DNA of 64,000 nt, from the NCBI GenBank assembly GCA_029319145.1, contig CP119753.1, positions 3,596,001 to 3,660,000 of the forward strand, written 5' to 3'. The translations under genes and the position numbers were made by a program. Source of the DNA: Microbacter sp. GSS18. Lineage in GTDB: Bacteria > Actinomycetota > Actinomycetes > Actinomycetales > Microbacteriaceae. The notes beneath the pieces were generated by a model, which worked only from the letters and a program-made list of their open reading frames with translations, had not been told where the DNA came from and searched no databases. Position 1 is the stretch's first letter. Each line of letters starts with the position of its first letter. This document shows positions 24,959-34,662 of this stretch, piece after piece.

Positions 24959-25107
24959 CGCCGGACGGCGTCCTTCGACATCGACGGTGCAGCGCCCGTC
25001 GGTGGTGGTCCGGCGTTCTCGGCGGCAACACGCCGCGTGGGCTCGCGTGACCGCCCCGGCGTCCCGGCCGACGAGTGTGAGCGCGCCCGGGTGGGCCTTC
25101 CCGGATG

Positions 25108-25137
25108 TTGACAAGAGCCGTTCGGCCCTCGTACCTT
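25108..25137 (+). promoter_or_regulatory. Candidate promoter of glyA-soxBDAG
   Basis: TTGACA (25108-25113) and TACCTT (25132-25137) are separated by 18 bases. The GntR-like palindrome begins 13 bases after the -10, so bound protein would overlap the transcription start. Confidence 0.5.
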
Positions 25138-25149
25138 GTGATCAGCAGT

Positions 25150-25159
25150 AGATATATCA
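25150..25159. promoter_or_regulatory. GntR operator-like palindrome 3
   Basis: AGATATATCA shares the GATATATC core with the two sites upstream of the GntR gene and lies 30 bases before the glyA ATG. Confidence 0.6.
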
Positions 25160-25188
25160 ATCGTCGATCAGATGAGATGGAGCCGCTC

Positions 25189-26496
25189 ATGACACTTGCC
25201 GGCGCAGTCCGGGACGGCATCAGCCTCGCCGCCGACCTCGCCGAGGTCGACCCCGAAGTCCACGCCGCCATCGACGCCGAGTTGGCGCGGCAGCGCGGCA
25301 CACTGGAGATGATCGCGAGCGAGAACTTCGCTCCGCTCGCCGTCATGCAGGCGCAGGGGTCGGTGCTCACGAACAAGTACGCCGAGGGCTACCCGGGGCG
25401 TCGGTACTACGGCGGGTGCGAGAACGTCGATGTGATCGAGCGGCTCGCCGTCGACCGCCTCAAGGCGCTCTTCGGCGCCGAGTACGCGAATGTCCAGCCC
25501 CACTCCGGTGCGCAGGCGAACGCCGCCGCGATGGCCGCGCTGCTGACTCCCGGCGACACGATCCTGGGACTCGATCTCGCCCACGGCGGCCACCTCACAC
25601 ACGGCATGCACCTGAACTTCTCGGGCAAGCTCTACAACGCCGTGGCGTATCGCGTGCGCGAGGACTCTCACCTCATCGACTACGACGAGATCGAGCGTCT
25701 CGCCCTCGAGCACGAACCGAAGCTGATCGTCGCCGGCTGGTCCGCCTACCCCCGCCAGCTCGACTTCGCGCGATTCCGCAGCATCGCCGACCGAGTGGGG
25801 GCGTATCTCATGGTCGACATGGCGCACTTCGCCGGCCTCGTCGCGGCCGGCCTGCACCCGAACCCGGTGCCGCACGCGCACATCGTCACCTCGACCACGC
25901 ACAAGACGCTCGGCGGTCCCCGCGGCGGTGTCATACTCGCGACCTCCGAGCTCGCCAAGCGGCTCAACAGCTCCGTGTTCCCCGGCCAGCAGGGCGGGCC
26001 CCTCGAGCACGTCATCGCCGCAAAAGCGGTCGCGTTCAAGCTCGCCGCGAGTCCTGAGTTCCGGGAACGGCAGGAGCGCACCCTTCGCGGCGCGAAGATC
26101 ATCGCCGAGCGCCTGCAGCGGCCGGATGCGGTGGCCGCCGGCATCGGTGTGGTCTCGGGCGGAACGGATGTGCACCTGGTCCTCGTCGACCTGCGCCATT
26201 CGGAACTCGACGGACAGCAGGCCGAGGACCGGCTTCACGAGATCGGCATCACCGTCAACCGCAACGCCGTTCCGTTCGATCCCCGGCCGCCGATGATCAG
26301 TTCCGGTGTGCGCATCGGCACGCCGGCGCTCGCCGCCCGCGGGTTCGGTGACGAGGAGTTCCGTGTCGTCGCCGACCTCATCGCCACCGTGCTGCAGCCG
26401 GGGCTCGATGCCGGCGCGATGCTGACGCTGGCCGAGCAGGTCGCCGACCTCGCCGACGCATTCCCCCTCTACGACGGAGTGGAAGAGCGAGCATGA
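25189..26496 (+). CDS. glyA: Serine hydroxymethyltransferase
   Basis: A 435-residue PLP enzyme interconverting serine and glycine with tetrahydrofolate. Recognisable parts are the N-terminal [36 protein letters not shown], the PLP lysine in [13 protein letters not shown] (near residue 235) and [18 protein letters not shown]. Placed first in the sarcosine oxidase operon, it probably condenses glycine with methylene-tetrahydrofolate made by sarcosine oxidase to give serine, so it is likely a catabolic copy beside a housekeeping one elsewhere. ATG 25189 follows GGAG with 6-base spacing; an ATG four codons earlier is also possible. It overlaps soxB by 4 bases. Confidence 0.95.
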   Translation: MTLAGAVRDGISLAADLAEVDPEVHAAIDAELARQRGTLEMIASENFAPLAVMQAQGSVLTNKYAEGYPGRRYYGGCENVDVIERLAVDRLKALFGAEYANVQPHSGAQANAAAMAALLTPGDTILGLDLAHGGHLTHGMHLNFSGKLYNAVAYRVREDSHLIDYDEIERLALEHEPKLIVAGWSAYPRQLDFARFRSIADRVGAYLMVDMAHFAGLVAAGLHPNPVPHAHIVTSTTHKTLGGPRGGVILATSELAKRLNSSVFPGQQGGPLEHVIAAKAVAFKLAASPEFRERQERTLRGAKIIAERLQRPDAVAAGIGVVSGGTDVHLVLVDLRHSELDGQQAEDRLHEIGITVNRNAVPFDPRPPMISSGVRIGTPALAARGFGDEEFRVVADLIATVLQPGLDAGAMLTLAEQVADLADAFPLYDGVEERA

Positions 26497-27734
26497 ACAC
26501 CGCCGCACCCCGCACCCCGGGCGCCGAGCTGCCCGAGCACCCCGACTTCCTGTGGCACAACCCCACGCCCAAGAAGAGCTATGACGTCGTGATCGTCGGC
26601 GGCGGCGGCCATGGGCTCGCCACCGCGTACTACCTCGTCAAGAACCACGGGATCACCGACATCGCCGTGGTCGAGCGGGGATGGCTGGCGGGCGGCAACA
26701 TGGCCCGCAACACGACGATCATCCGCTCCAATTACCTGTGGGACGAGAGCGCGGCGATCTACGAGCATGCGCTCGGACTGTGGGAGGGTCTCGAGGACGA
26801 CCTCGACTACCACATCCTCTTCAGCCAGCGGGGCGTGCTCAATCTGGCACACACGATGCAGGACGTCCGCGACTCGCGCCGCCGCGTCGAGGCGAACACG
26901 CTCAACGGCGTCGACGCGCAGTGGGTGGACGCCGGGCAGGTCAAGGAGCTCTGCCCGATCGTCAACACCTCGGAGGACATCCGCTACCCCGTCCTCGGCG
27001 CCACCTATCAGCCCCGCGCCGGCATCGCCCGCCACGACTACGTCGCGTGGGGCTACGCCAGGCGGCTGTCCGAAGCCGGCGTCCATCTGATCCAGGACAC
27101 CGAGGTCACGGGGTTCCTCACCGACGGCGACCGCGTGACCGGGGTGCAGACCAACCGCGGCGACATCGCCGCGGGACGCGTGGCCCTCGCCGCCGCTGGT
27201 CACACCTCGACGCTGACCGACATCCTCGGGATCCGCGTCCCGATCCAGAGCCACCCGCTGCAGGCGCTCGTCTCCGAGCTCCTCGAGCCGGTGCACCCTA
27301 CGGTGGTGATGTCCAACGCCGTGCACGTGTACGTCTCGCAGGCGCACAAGGGCGAGCTGGTGATGGGCGCCGGCGTCGACGCGTACAACGGGTACGGGCA
27401 GCGCGGCGCGTTCCACATCATCGAGCGCCAGATGGCGGCAGCGGTCGAGCTGTTCCCCGTCTTCGCCCGCGCGCATCTTCTGCGCACGTGGGCGGGCATC
27501 GTCGACGTCACTCCCGACGCCTCACCGATCATCGGGCTCACGCCGTACGAGAACCTCTTCCTCACGTGCGGCTGGGGAACCGGCGGCTTCAAGGCCACCC
27601 CCGGTCTCGGCGACGTCTACGCCCACACCATCGCGACCGGCACCCCGCATCCGATCGCCGCACCGTTCGCACTCGACCGCTTCGTCACGGGCCGTCTGGT
27701 CGACGAGCACGGCGCCGCCGCGGTCGCCCACTAG
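26493..27734 (+). CDS. soxB: Sarcosine oxidase subunit beta
   Basis: A 413-residue flavoprotein subunit of heterotetrameric sarcosine oxidase. The FAD-binding [18 protein letters not shown] lies at 31-48, the DAO-type fold covers the rest, and the C-terminal second glycine motif is [12 protein letters not shown] near 375. His181 in the ARHDYVAWG segment corresponds by position to the histidine that carries covalent FMN in studied enzymes. The complex oxidises sarcosine to glycine, transferring the methyl carbon to tetrahydrofolate and producing hydrogen peroxide. It overlaps glyA by 4 bases and is followed after 21 bases by soxD. Confidence 0.95.
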   Translation: MNTAAPRTPGAELPEHPDFLWHNPTPKKSYDVVIVGGGGHGLATAYYLVKNHGITDIAVVERGWLAGGNMARNTTIIRSNYLWDESAAIYEHALGLWEGLEDDLDYHILFSQRGVLNLAHTMQDVRDSRRRVEANTLNGVDAQWVDAGQVKELCPIVNTSEDIRYPVLGATYQPRAGIARHDYVAWGYARRLSEAGVHLIQDTEVTGFLTDGDRVTGVQTNRGDIAAGRVALAAAGHTSTLTDILGIRVPIQSHPLQALVSELLEPVHPTVVMSNAVHVYVSQAHKGELVMGAGVDAYNGYGQRGAFHIIERQMAAAVELFPVFARAHLLRTWAGIVDVTPDASPIIGLTPYENLFLTCGWGTGGFKATPGLGDVYAHTIATGTPHPIAAPFALDRFVTGRLVDEHGAAAVAH

Positions 27735-27755
27735 GCACGCAAGAAAGGCATCCTC

Positions 27756-28103
27756 ATGCAGCTCATCGAATGCCCCTGGTGCGGGCCTCGCGAAGAGATC
27801 GACTTCTCGTACGGCGGACAGGCGCACGTCGCCTATCCGTCCGACCCCGCCGCCCTGGACGATGTCGCCTGGGCGCACTACCTGTTCTTCCGCGACAACC
27901 CGAAGGGGGTGTTCGCCGAACGGTGGGTGCACTCCGCGGGATGCCGGCGCTGGTTCAACGCGCTCCGCGACACGCTGTCGTACCGGTTCCTGGCCGTCTA
28001 CCCGGTGGGAAGCAGCCCGGCGATCGCGTCCGCCGCTGCTGAGGTGGCCGACCCGGCGACATCCGACGTCTCCATCCCCACTCTCGAAAGCGCTGACGCA
28101 TGA
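27756..28103 (+). CDS. soxD: Sarcosine oxidase subunit delta
   Basis: A 115-residue zinc-binding subunit. The MQLIECPWCG start supplies Cys6 and Cys9, and WVHSAGCRRWFN supplies His59 and Cys63, the four zinc ligands expected for this subunit. It is a structural component of the oxidase. The last 25 residues are an Ala/Ser-rich tail. ATG 27756 follows AAGAAAGG. Its stop overlaps the start of soxA (ATGA). Confidence 0.94.
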   Translation: MQLIECPWCGPREEIDFSYGGQAHVAYPSDPAALDDVAWAHYLFFRDNPKGVFAERWVHSAGCRRWFNALRDTLSYRFLAVYPVGSSPAIASAAAEVADPATSDVSIPTLESADA

Positions 28104-30958
28104 CGGCTCAGAAGTTCCGCATCGACGGTCTCGGGATCGTCGATCGCGACAAGCCCCTCTCGTTCGAGTTCGACGGCCGCCGGGTCGACGGCTATGCCGG
28201 CGACACCCTGGCGTCCGCCCTGCTGGCGAACGGACTGCACCAGGTGACGACGAGCATCAAGCTCGGCCGTCCCCGGGGGATCGCGGCCGCCGGGTCCGAG
28301 GACCCAAGCAGTGTCATCCAGATCGATGCGCCGTTCCCGGACCCCATGCAGCTCGCCACCCTCATCGAGCTCGCCCCCGGCATCCGCGCGCACGGCGTGC
28401 CCGGGCAGGGCGCGCTCGCCACCGAGCCCGACCCGGCCCGCTACGACACCGCGCACCTGCACGTCGACGTCCTGGTCGTCGGAGCAGGACCAGCGGGGCT
28501 CGTCGCCGCGCTCACCGCCGCGCGCGCCGGCGCCCGCGTGGCGCTCGTCGATGATCAGGCCGCGGCCGGCGGATCCCTGCTCGGAACGGTCCGCACGATC
28601 GACGGGACCGACGCACGCGAATGGATCGCCGACACGGTCGAAGAGCTGTCGCTCCTGGACGTGACCCACCTGCAGCGGACCACGGTCTTCGGCGTGTACG
28701 ACGACGGCCTCGCGCTCGGCGTGGAGCGTCGCACCGACCATCTCGGCGTCGACGCTGCGCCGGATGCGCTCCGCCAGCGTGTTTGGCGCATCCGCGCCGC
28801 CCGCACGGTCATCGCGGCCGGCGCGCACGAGCGCCCCGTCGTCTTCGAAGACAACGACCGTCCGGGAATCATGCTCGCGGGCTCGGCGCGCACCTTCCTC
28901 CACCGGTACGGAGTCGCCGTCGGCGAGCGCGTCGCGGTCTTCACCACCAATGACAGCGCATACAGCGCCGCGTTCGACCTCCACGACGCCGGCGTCCAGG
29001 TCGCAGCGATCATCGACAGCCGAGATGTCATCGGTGAGCATTGGATCAGCGGTGCCCGCGCGCGCGGCATCCTGCTCGAGCACGCCTGCGTCGTCACCGG
29101 CACGGACGGCGACGCGCGTGTCTCCGCTGTGCAGTACACGCGGGCAGGAGCGGCAGATCTGGGTGTGCGGCAGACGATCGACGCCGACGCCCTCCTGGTC
29201 AGCGGCGGCTGGAACCCCGCGGTGCACCTGTACAGCCAGGCCGGTGGGCGCCTGCGCTACGACGAGCGTCTCGGCGCCTTCGTCCCGGGTGAGGCTGTCG
29301 CCGGGCTCGAGGTGACCGGCGCCGCCGCCGGCCGGTTCGGACTGAACGACGCACTCGCTCACGCGCGCGAAACGGGCCACCTCGTGCTCGCCGAGCTCGG
29401 GCTCACACCGACCGCGGCGCCCGCGAGCTACGCGGATCAGGATCTCGACCACCACCCCGGCGCGGTGCTCTGGTATGTCGCGAGCGGCACCGCCGACACG
29501 CTCGACCACCACTTCGTCGACCTGCAGCGAGACGCGACCATCGCCGACATCTCACGCGCGATCACGGCCGGGCTGCGCTCGATCGAGCACATCAAGCGGT
29601 TCACGACGATCGGCACCGCGCACGACCAGGGCAAGACGTCGGGCATCATCGCCTCGGGCATCGCGGCGACCCTGCTCGGCGAGCGCATCGACGATGTGGG
29701 CACGACGAAATTCCGCCCGCCCTACACCCCGGTCGCGTTCGCCGCGCTCGCAGGTCGCGCCCGCGGTGACCTCTTCGACCCCGTGCGCGTCACCGCTGTG
29801 CATGACTGGCACGTGGAGCGCGGCGCCCGGTTCGAGGACGTCGGACAGTGGAAGCGTCCCTGGTACTACCCGCTCCCGGGCGAGGACATGCACGCTGCGG
29901 TGCGCCGCGAGACCATCGCGGCGCGGACGACGGTCGGCATCATGGACGGTTCGACCCTCGGCAAGATCGACGTACAGGGACCGGACGCCGCGGAGTTCCT
30001 CGACCGGATCTACACCAACCTGATGAGCTCGCTCAAGGTCGGCTCGGTGCGGTACGGCGTCATGTGCGGCGCCGACGGCATGGTCATCGACGACGGCACC
30101 GTCCTCCGCCTGGAGGATGAGCGGTTCCTCGTCTACACCACCACCGGCGGGGCGGCGAAGATCCTCGACTGGATGGAGGAGTGGCTGCAGACCGAGTGGC
30201 CCGAGCTGCGGGTCCGGCTCACGTCGGTCACCGAGCACTGGGTCACCTTCCCCGTCGTCGGACCGCTGTCGCGCGCTGTCGTGGGCGACCTGTTCCCCGG
30301 GGTCGACGTGTCCAACGAGGCGTTCCCGTTCATGACGTGGCGCGACGCCGAGCTGGGCGGGATTGCGGTGCGCCTGGCACGGGTGAGCTTCTCGGGCGAA
30401 CTCGCCTACGAGGTCAGCGCGCTCAGCTGGTACGGGAAGGACCTGTGGGAGCGTCTCATCGCCGCCGGTGAACCGTACGGAATCACGCCCTACGGCACCG
30501 AGACGATGCACGTGCTGCGTGCCGAGAAGGGCTACCCGATCGTCGGCCAGGACACCGACGGCACCATCACGCCGCAGGACCTCGGCATGTCCTGGGTCGT
30601 GTCCAAGAAGAAGCCGGACTTCATCGGCAAGCGCTCATTCGCTCGCGAAGCGAACCTGAGCGAGGATCGCCGCCAGCTCGTCGGGCTGCTGCCCGAAGAC
30701 GCCACAGTCCAGCTTCCCGAGGGCACGCAGCTGGTCGCCGTCGACGCGATCGACACGGTGCCGGTCCCCATGGACGGGTTCGTCACCTCGAGCTACGACA
30801 GCGCCGCCCTCGGCACGACGTTCGCTCTCGCGCTCGTCGACCGCGGCCACAGCCGCATCGGCGACACGATCAACGCCGTCGTCGGCGGCCGACTCGTCCC
30901 CGCCACCATCACCAGCCACGTGCTGCTCGACCCGGAAGGAGCGCGTCGCGATGGCTGA
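28100..30958 (+). CDS. soxA: Sarcosine oxidase subunit alpha
   Basis: The 952-residue large subunit with all expected parts. An N-terminal ferredoxin-like domain (about 1-110, DRDKPLSFEFDGRRVDGYAG) is followed by an NAD/FAD-binding domain beginning VLVVGAGPAGLVAALTAARAG (near 125), and from about residue 570 an aminomethyltransferase (GcvT-like) domain that binds tetrahydrofolate, with RTTVGIMDGSTLGKIDVQGP and GEDM upstream. The last domain accepts the methylene group. Length matches known SoxA proteins (about 960). It is coupled to soxD and overlaps soxG by 8 bases. No truncation is seen. Confidence 0.95.
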   Translation: MTAQKFRIDGLGIVDRDKPLSFEFDGRRVDGYAGDTLASALLANGLHQVTTSIKLGRPRGIAAAGSEDPSSVIQIDAPFPDPMQLATLIELAPGIRAHGVPGQGALATEPDPARYDTAHLHVDVLVVGAGPAGLVAALTAARAGARVALVDDQAAAGGSLLGTVRTIDGTDAREWIADTVEELSLLDVTHLQRTTVFGVYDDGLALGVERRTDHLGVDAAPDALRQRVWRIRAARTVIAAGAHERPVVFEDNDRPGIMLAGSARTFLHRYGVAVGERVAVFTTNDSAYSAAFDLHDAGVQVAAIIDSRDVIGEHWISGARARGILLEHACVVTGTDGDARVSAVQYTRAGAADLGVRQTIDADALLVSGGWNPAVHLYSQAGGRLRYDERLGAFVPGEAVAGLEVTGAAAGRFGLNDALAHARETGHLVLAELGLTPTAAPASYADQDLDHHPGAVLWYVASGTADTLDHHFVDLQRDATIADISRAITAGLRSIEHIKRFTTIGTAHDQGKTSGIIASGIAATLLGERIDDVGTTKFRPPYTPVAFAALAGRARGDLFDPVRVTAVHDWHVERGARFEDVGQWKRPWYYPLPGEDMHAAVRRETIAARTTVGIMDGSTLGKIDVQGPDAAEFLDRIYTNLMSSLKVGSVRYGVMCGADGMVIDDGTVLRLEDERFLVYTTTGGAAKILDWMEEWLQTEWPELRVRLTSVTEHWVTFPVVGPLSRAVVGDLFPGVDVSNEAFPFMTWRDAELGGIAVRLARVSFSGELAYEVSALSWYGKDLWERLIAAGEPYGITPYGTETMHVLRAEKGYPIVGQDTDGTITPQDLGMSWVVSKKKPDFIGKRSFAREANLSEDRRQLVGLLPEDATVQLPEGTQLVAVDAIDTVPVPMDGFVTSSYDSAALGTTFALALVDRGHSRIGDTINAVVGGRLVPATITSHVLLDPEGARRDG

Positions 30959-31559
30959 CACCGGCGCCGACCGTACCCTCACCGCCCGCGGCGCGCTCGA
31001 CTCGCACGCGGCACGCCTCTCGTCGATCGCCGGACCGGTGACCGCCGAGGTGCTTCCTCTGCAGCGTCACTACGACCTGCGGCTGAACCCGGCAGGACCG
31101 GCCAGCGCGGACGTCGAGGCGGTCCTGGGCATCCCGCTGCCCGCCGTGCTCTCGTGGTCGCGCACGCCCGGCGGCCAGACCGTCGTGTGGCTCGGACCCG
31201 ACGAGTGGCTCGTGATCGATCCGGCGGGCTCGCCGGACCTCGAGGCACAGCTGCGCGCCGCGGCCGGCGTGGACGGCGCCGTCGTCGAGCAGTCCGGCCA
31301 GCGCATCTCGCTCGTGATCTCCGGCGACGCGCGCGGCCTGCTGGCGAAGGGGGCCGGGCTGGACCTGGGGCCATCGGCGTTCCCCGTGGGCGCGGCGCAG
31401 CAGAGCCACCTCGCCCAGGCGGTCGTGGTCTTCCTCAGCCGTGAGCAGGGCTACGACGCGCGCGTCGAGCTGCTGGTCCGCACGTCCTTCGCCCGCTATG
31501 TCGCCGACTGGGTGCTCGACGCCGCCTCCGACCCGCTCGCCTACCCGGCCAGCTTCTGA
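30951..31559 (+). CDS. soxG: Sarcosine oxidase subunit gamma
   Basis: A 202-residue subunit with the conserved VTAEVLPLQRHYDLRLNPAGP near residue 25-45, WLGPDEWLVID near 80 and the C-terminal RVELLVRTSFARYVADWVLDA. It completes the alpha-beta-gamma-delta complex, where it resembles a degenerate aminomethyltransferase domain and stabilises the assembly. The ATG at 30951 overlaps soxA by 8 bases. It is the last intact gene of the operon; two bases after its stop a broken frame begins. Confidence 0.93.
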   Translation: MADTGADRTLTARGALDSHAARLSSIAGPVTAEVLPLQRHYDLRLNPAGPASADVEAVLGIPLPAVLSWSRTPGGQTVVWLGPDEWLVIDPAGSPDLEAQLRAAAGVDGAVVEQSGQRISLVISGDARGLLAKGAGLDLGPSAFPVGAAQQSHLAQAVVVFLSREQGYDARVELLVRTSFARYVADWVLDAASDPLAYPASF

Positions 31560-31561
31560 CG

Positions 31562-31720
31562 ATGCCGCTCAGCGTCTTCGATCTGTTCGGGTAGCGCGCC
31601 CGCCAACGCCGCGGCCGCCATCGGGATGCAGAGATCCCTTGACCATCGTCGCCTCCTTGCGATCAGTCAGCGCCGGGCCGGCGCGGCGAATCCTGCGGTC
31701 TTGCTCGATGCCCGCGGGCG
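31562..31720 (+). pseudogene. Remnant of an L-serine dehydratase gene (start only)
   Basis: ATG 31562 opens MPLSVFDLFG and then meets TAG at 31592. This sequence is what I expect of the first residues of one-domain L-serine dehydratase (SdaA starts near xLSVFDLFxIGIGPSSSHT), a gene often found after soxG. The downstream 125 bases have no long in-frame coding sequence; one shifted frame gives AAAIGMQ, faintly like a later SdaA segment, so an internal deletion is possible. If correct, serine made by the operon is no longer turned into pyruvate by a locally encoded enzyme. The remnant assignment rests on ten codons and position. Confidence 0.55.
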
Positions 31721-32509
31721 TCACCTCCACGGCGTTCGCGCGCCTCGTTCCTCAGCGATGGTGTTGGCGCCGTCTACGACGATGACTTGCCCGGTGATGT
31801 ACGAGGCTCCATCCGCGGCGAGGAAGGCGATCGCGTGGGCGACTTCCTCCGGCGTGCCGGAACGGCCGACCGGTGTGGATCGTCCCATCTCACGCTCGTG
31901 GTCCGAGGCGGATCCGGTGTCGATCCAGCCCGGAGCGACGGCGTTGACCGTGATCCCGGACGCGGCGGTGTCGATCGCGGCCGCGCGGGTCAGCCCGACC
32001 ATCCCAGCCTTCGCCGCGTGATAGGCGACGTCCCCGGGATATGCCGCGATGGGTCCGGAGACAGAGGACACGTTGACGATGCGACCGAACCCCGCCGCCT
32101 GCATCTTCGGAAGCACGGCGCGGATCATTCGGAACGCCGTGGTCAGATTCCGTTCCAAGGACGCGTTCCACTCCGCAAGCGAGATCTCACCGGTGGGCGA
32201 GGGGTGTCCGGGGTCGGTGACCGATGTCATGCCGGCGTTGTTCACGAGCACGTGGATCTGGCCGAATGCCCTTTCGGCACCTGCCATCACGGCGGCCACT
32301 CCTGCGTCGCTGGTGAGGTCGGCGACGACACCGGCGGCGGCGATGCCATCGGCGCGCAGCTGCTCGGCTCGTTCGAAGACGCGGTCCGTGGTCGATGTCA
32401 CCACGACATTCCGGCCCGCTGCTCCGAGCGCGCGAGCGGCGGCGAACCCGATCCCGTCAGCGCTCCCAGCGCCGGTGACGAGCGCGGTTCGGTCGTGCGA
32501 ATCGATCAT
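31721..32509 (-). CDS. Short-chain dehydrogenase/reductase (SDR)
   Basis: A 262-residue classical SDR. The cofactor loop is ALVTGAGSADGIG (8-20), NNAG lies near residue 90, the catalytic serine is in IVNVSSVSGP near 145 and the YxxxK pair in AYHAAKAGM near 160. The GAGSxxGIG glycine motif with the following TSTTDR suggests NADP or NAD use, not decided. Substrate unknown; the sequence resembles 3-oxoacyl reductase-like or sugar dehydrogenases. It runs opposite to the sox operon and the ATG at 32509 precedes the first residues MIDSHDRTALVTG. About 135 bases upstream of it are shared with the divergent alcohol dehydrogenase gene. Confidence 0.88.
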   Translation of the reverse strand: MIDSHDRTALVTGAGSADGIGFAAARALGAAGRNVVVTSTTDRVFERAEQLRADGIAAAGVVADLTSDAGVAAVMAGAERAFGQIHVLVNNAGMTSVTDPGHPSPTGEISLAEWNASLERNLTTAFRMIRAVLPKMQAAGFGRIVNVSSVSGPIAAYPGDVAYHAAKAGMVGLTRAAAIDTAASGITVNAVAPGWIDTGSASDHEREMGRSTPVGRSGTPEEVAHAIAFLAADGASYITGQVIVVDGANTIAEERGARTPWR

Positions 32510-32748
32510 GTGCGCGGCTTCCTTGTCCGATCGTCCGACGTCACGGATCCGAGTCGGCCATCACCACCTGAATGTAGCCGCCGACTCGGCGCCGGGACGG
32601 TCGGCACTTCGCCACACCTGAAATGCACGGGGTCGCTTAGGGTTTGACGGTGCTGCTTCGCGCCCATGGCCGCGGCGGCGCTGCAACGCTGCGCGTGACG
32701 ACATCACCACGACGGCATTCTGCGGCATCGCCGGAGAATAATGGGCTC

Positions 32749-33780
32749 GTGCGAGCGATGGTCGTCGACGAGGTCCGAGGTGCGCCCGAGGTGCGATCGG
32801 TCCCCGATCCGGTCGTCCCGGACGACGGCGTCGTCGTCCGTGTCATGGCGACGGGGATCTGCCGCAGCGACTGGCATGGCTGGGCCGGGCACGACGACAT
32901 CGCCTTCCCGCACGTGCCGGGACATGAACTTGCCGGCGTCATCGAGGCGGCAGGCCCTGCGGTGACCCGGTGGAACGTCGGCGAACGCGTGACGGTGCCG
33001 TTCGTCTGCGGATGCGGTGTGTGCGAGTGGTGCCGCAGCGGCAACGCGCAGGTGTGCCCGAACCAGCAGCAGCCGGGATTCACCCACTGGGGATCGTGGG
33101 CCGAGCTCGTCGCCCTCCACGCGGCGGACGCGAATCTCGTCGCCATCCCCGAGGGGGTGAGCTTCGAGACGGCTGCCAGCCTCGGATGCCGCTTCGCGAC
33201 CGCCTTCCGGGCGCTCGTCGGCCGTGCCCGGGTCCAGCCGGGCGAGTGGGTGACGGTCATCGGCGCCGGCGGGGTGGGGCTGAGCGCGGTCATGATCGCG
33301 CGAGCGCTCGACGCCCGCGTCATCGCGGTCGATCGCAGCGCTGCCGCGCTGGCGATCGCCGAAGATGTCGGCGCGGAGGTCGCAGTGCTCGCCGCCGACG
33401 ACACCCCGGACGTCATCGCCGAGCTGACGGGAGGCGGCAGTCATGTCGCGATCGACGCGGTCGGCACCGAGCAGACGGCCGCAGCCGCCATCCACTCCCT
33501 GCGCCGGCGCGGCAGGCACGTGCAGATCGGGCTCTTGCCGGCGATCGACGGACACCCGCGGATGCCGATGGACCGCGTGATCGCGTGGGAGCTCGACGTG
33601 CTCGGAAGCCACGGGATGGCGGCGACCGACTACCCCGCGATGATGGCGATGATCGACAGCGGTGCCCTCGCGCCGCAGCGTCTCATCCGGCGCACGATCG
33701 GGCTGGAGGAGGCCGCATCCGCTCTTCCCGGCTTCGAGCGATCGGATGCCGCGGGCATCACGATGATCGCCCCTCGATGA
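32749..33780 (+). CDS. Zinc-dependent alcohol dehydrogenase (MDR family)
   Basis: A 343-residue medium-chain dehydrogenase. The catalytic zinc site is in GICRSDWHGW (Cys near residue 38) and PGHELAG (His-Glu near 60), the structural zinc cysteines are GCGVCEWCRSGNAQVC (83-99), and the NAD-binding loop is TVIGAGGVGLSAVMIARA near 165. It oxidises an alcohol or aldehyde; the GRH-like sequence does not define the substrate. Two starts are possible, GTG 32749 (chosen, GGAGAA upstream) or ATG 32758. It diverges from the SDR gene and may act with it. The bases between 32510 and 32748 hold no other gene. Confidence 0.9.
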   Translation: MRAMVVDEVRGAPEVRSVPDPVVPDDGVVVRVMATGICRSDWHGWAGHDDIAFPHVPGHELAGVIEAAGPAVTRWNVGERVTVPFVCGCGVCEWCRSGNAQVCPNQQQPGFTHWGSWAELVALHAADANLVAIPEGVSFETAASLGCRFATAFRALVGRARVQPGEWVTVIGAGGVGLSAVMIARALDARVIAVDRSAAALAIAEDVGAEVAVLAADDTPDVIAELTGGGSHVAIDAVGTEQTAAAAIHSLRRRGRHVQIGLLPAIDGHPRMPMDRVIAWELDVLGSHGMAATDYPAMMAMIDSGALAPQRLIRRTIGLEEAASALPGFERSDAAGITMIAPR

Positions 33781-33804
33781 GAGAGCCGGGCCGAAGCCGC
33801 CTCG

Positions 33805-34662
33805 CTATGACAGGACGTCCTTGGTCGTGAAGCGCGCGATCGCGGCTACGGCGAAGACGACGACGTAGCCCGCCTGGAGCAGGGCGTTGCTGGCGAAGGA
33901 GTCCCACACGATCGGCGACCGCAGCAGGTCGCCGAAGCCCAGCCACTGATCGGTGAACAGCCACGGGTGCACGGCGTCGAGCTGGGGGATCGCGCCGACG
34001 ATCTGCGCGGCGACCGCGAGGATCGCCGTCGCCGCCATCGCCCCGACCGGCACCGAGGTGAGCGTCGAGAGGAACAGTCCGATCGCCGACAGCCCGATGA
34101 GCGACACCGAGACGTAGGCGGCCACGGCGAGCAGCCGAAGCAGACCCTCGCCGACGGACACCTGCGCCCCCGAGAGCAGGGTGACGGGGCCGAGCCCGAA
34201 CAGGATCCCCCCGGTGATGCTGCCCGCCACCACCACGGTGAGCGTCGCCGCGACGCAGAACGCGATGGCGGCGCCGAACTTGACCGCGAGGAGCCGGAGC
34301 CTGCCGGCGGGAGCGATCAGCAGATAGCGGAGCGTGCCGTGGCTCGCCTCGCCGGCGATCGCGTCGCCGGCGGCGACGCTCACGGTGAGGGGCAGGAACA
34401 GGGGGATCGCGACCGTCAACGCCGCGAGGGCCAGGAAGAAGCCGTTGTTCGTGACCTGGTCGAGGAACGCGGGACCGCGACCGGGACTGGACCCGCCGAC
34501 GAGCCGGATCGCGACGCCCATCAGGATCGGGATCAGCGCGAGAGCCGCCAGCATTGCCCACGTGCGCTGCCGCCGGAACTGCGTGGCCAGCTCGTTCGCG
34601 AGCAGCGCGAGGGTTCCGGAGCCGGGGCGTGAGGTCGCCACGGTGGCATCAGGCGACGACAT
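33805..34662 (-). CDS. ABC-2 type transporter permease
   Basis: A 285-residue membrane protein with six hydrophobic helices: one near 35-55 (AMLAALALIPILMGVAI), a second near 75-105, then four between 125 and 280 ending FAVAAIARFTTKDVLS. EASHGTLRYLLIAPAGRLRL is the coupling region typical of ABC-2 exporters. It forms the membrane half of an exporter with the ATPase gene immediately upstream, whose end it overlaps by 14 bases. The exported substrate is unknown; families of this type move lipids, drugs or peptides. Confidence 0.88.
   Translation of the reverse strand: MSSPDATVATSRPGSGTLALLANELATQFRRQRTWAMLAALALIPILMGVAIRLVGGSSPGRGPAFLDQVTNNGFFLALAALTVAIPLFLPLTVSVAAGDAIAGEASHGTLRYLLIAPAGRLRLLAVKFGAAIAFCVAATLTVVVAGSITGGILFGLGPVTLLSGAQVSVGEGLLRLLAVAAYVSVSLIGLSAIGLFLSTLTSVPVGAMAATAILAVAAQIVGAIPQLDAVHPWLFTDQWLGFGDLLRSPIVWDSFASNALLQAGYVVVFAVAAIARFTTKDVLS

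Noticed and set aside
31626..32021. Forward frame after soxG as a new gene
   Set aside because: Most of it is the antisense of the SDR gene; the first part may be decayed dehydratase sequence.
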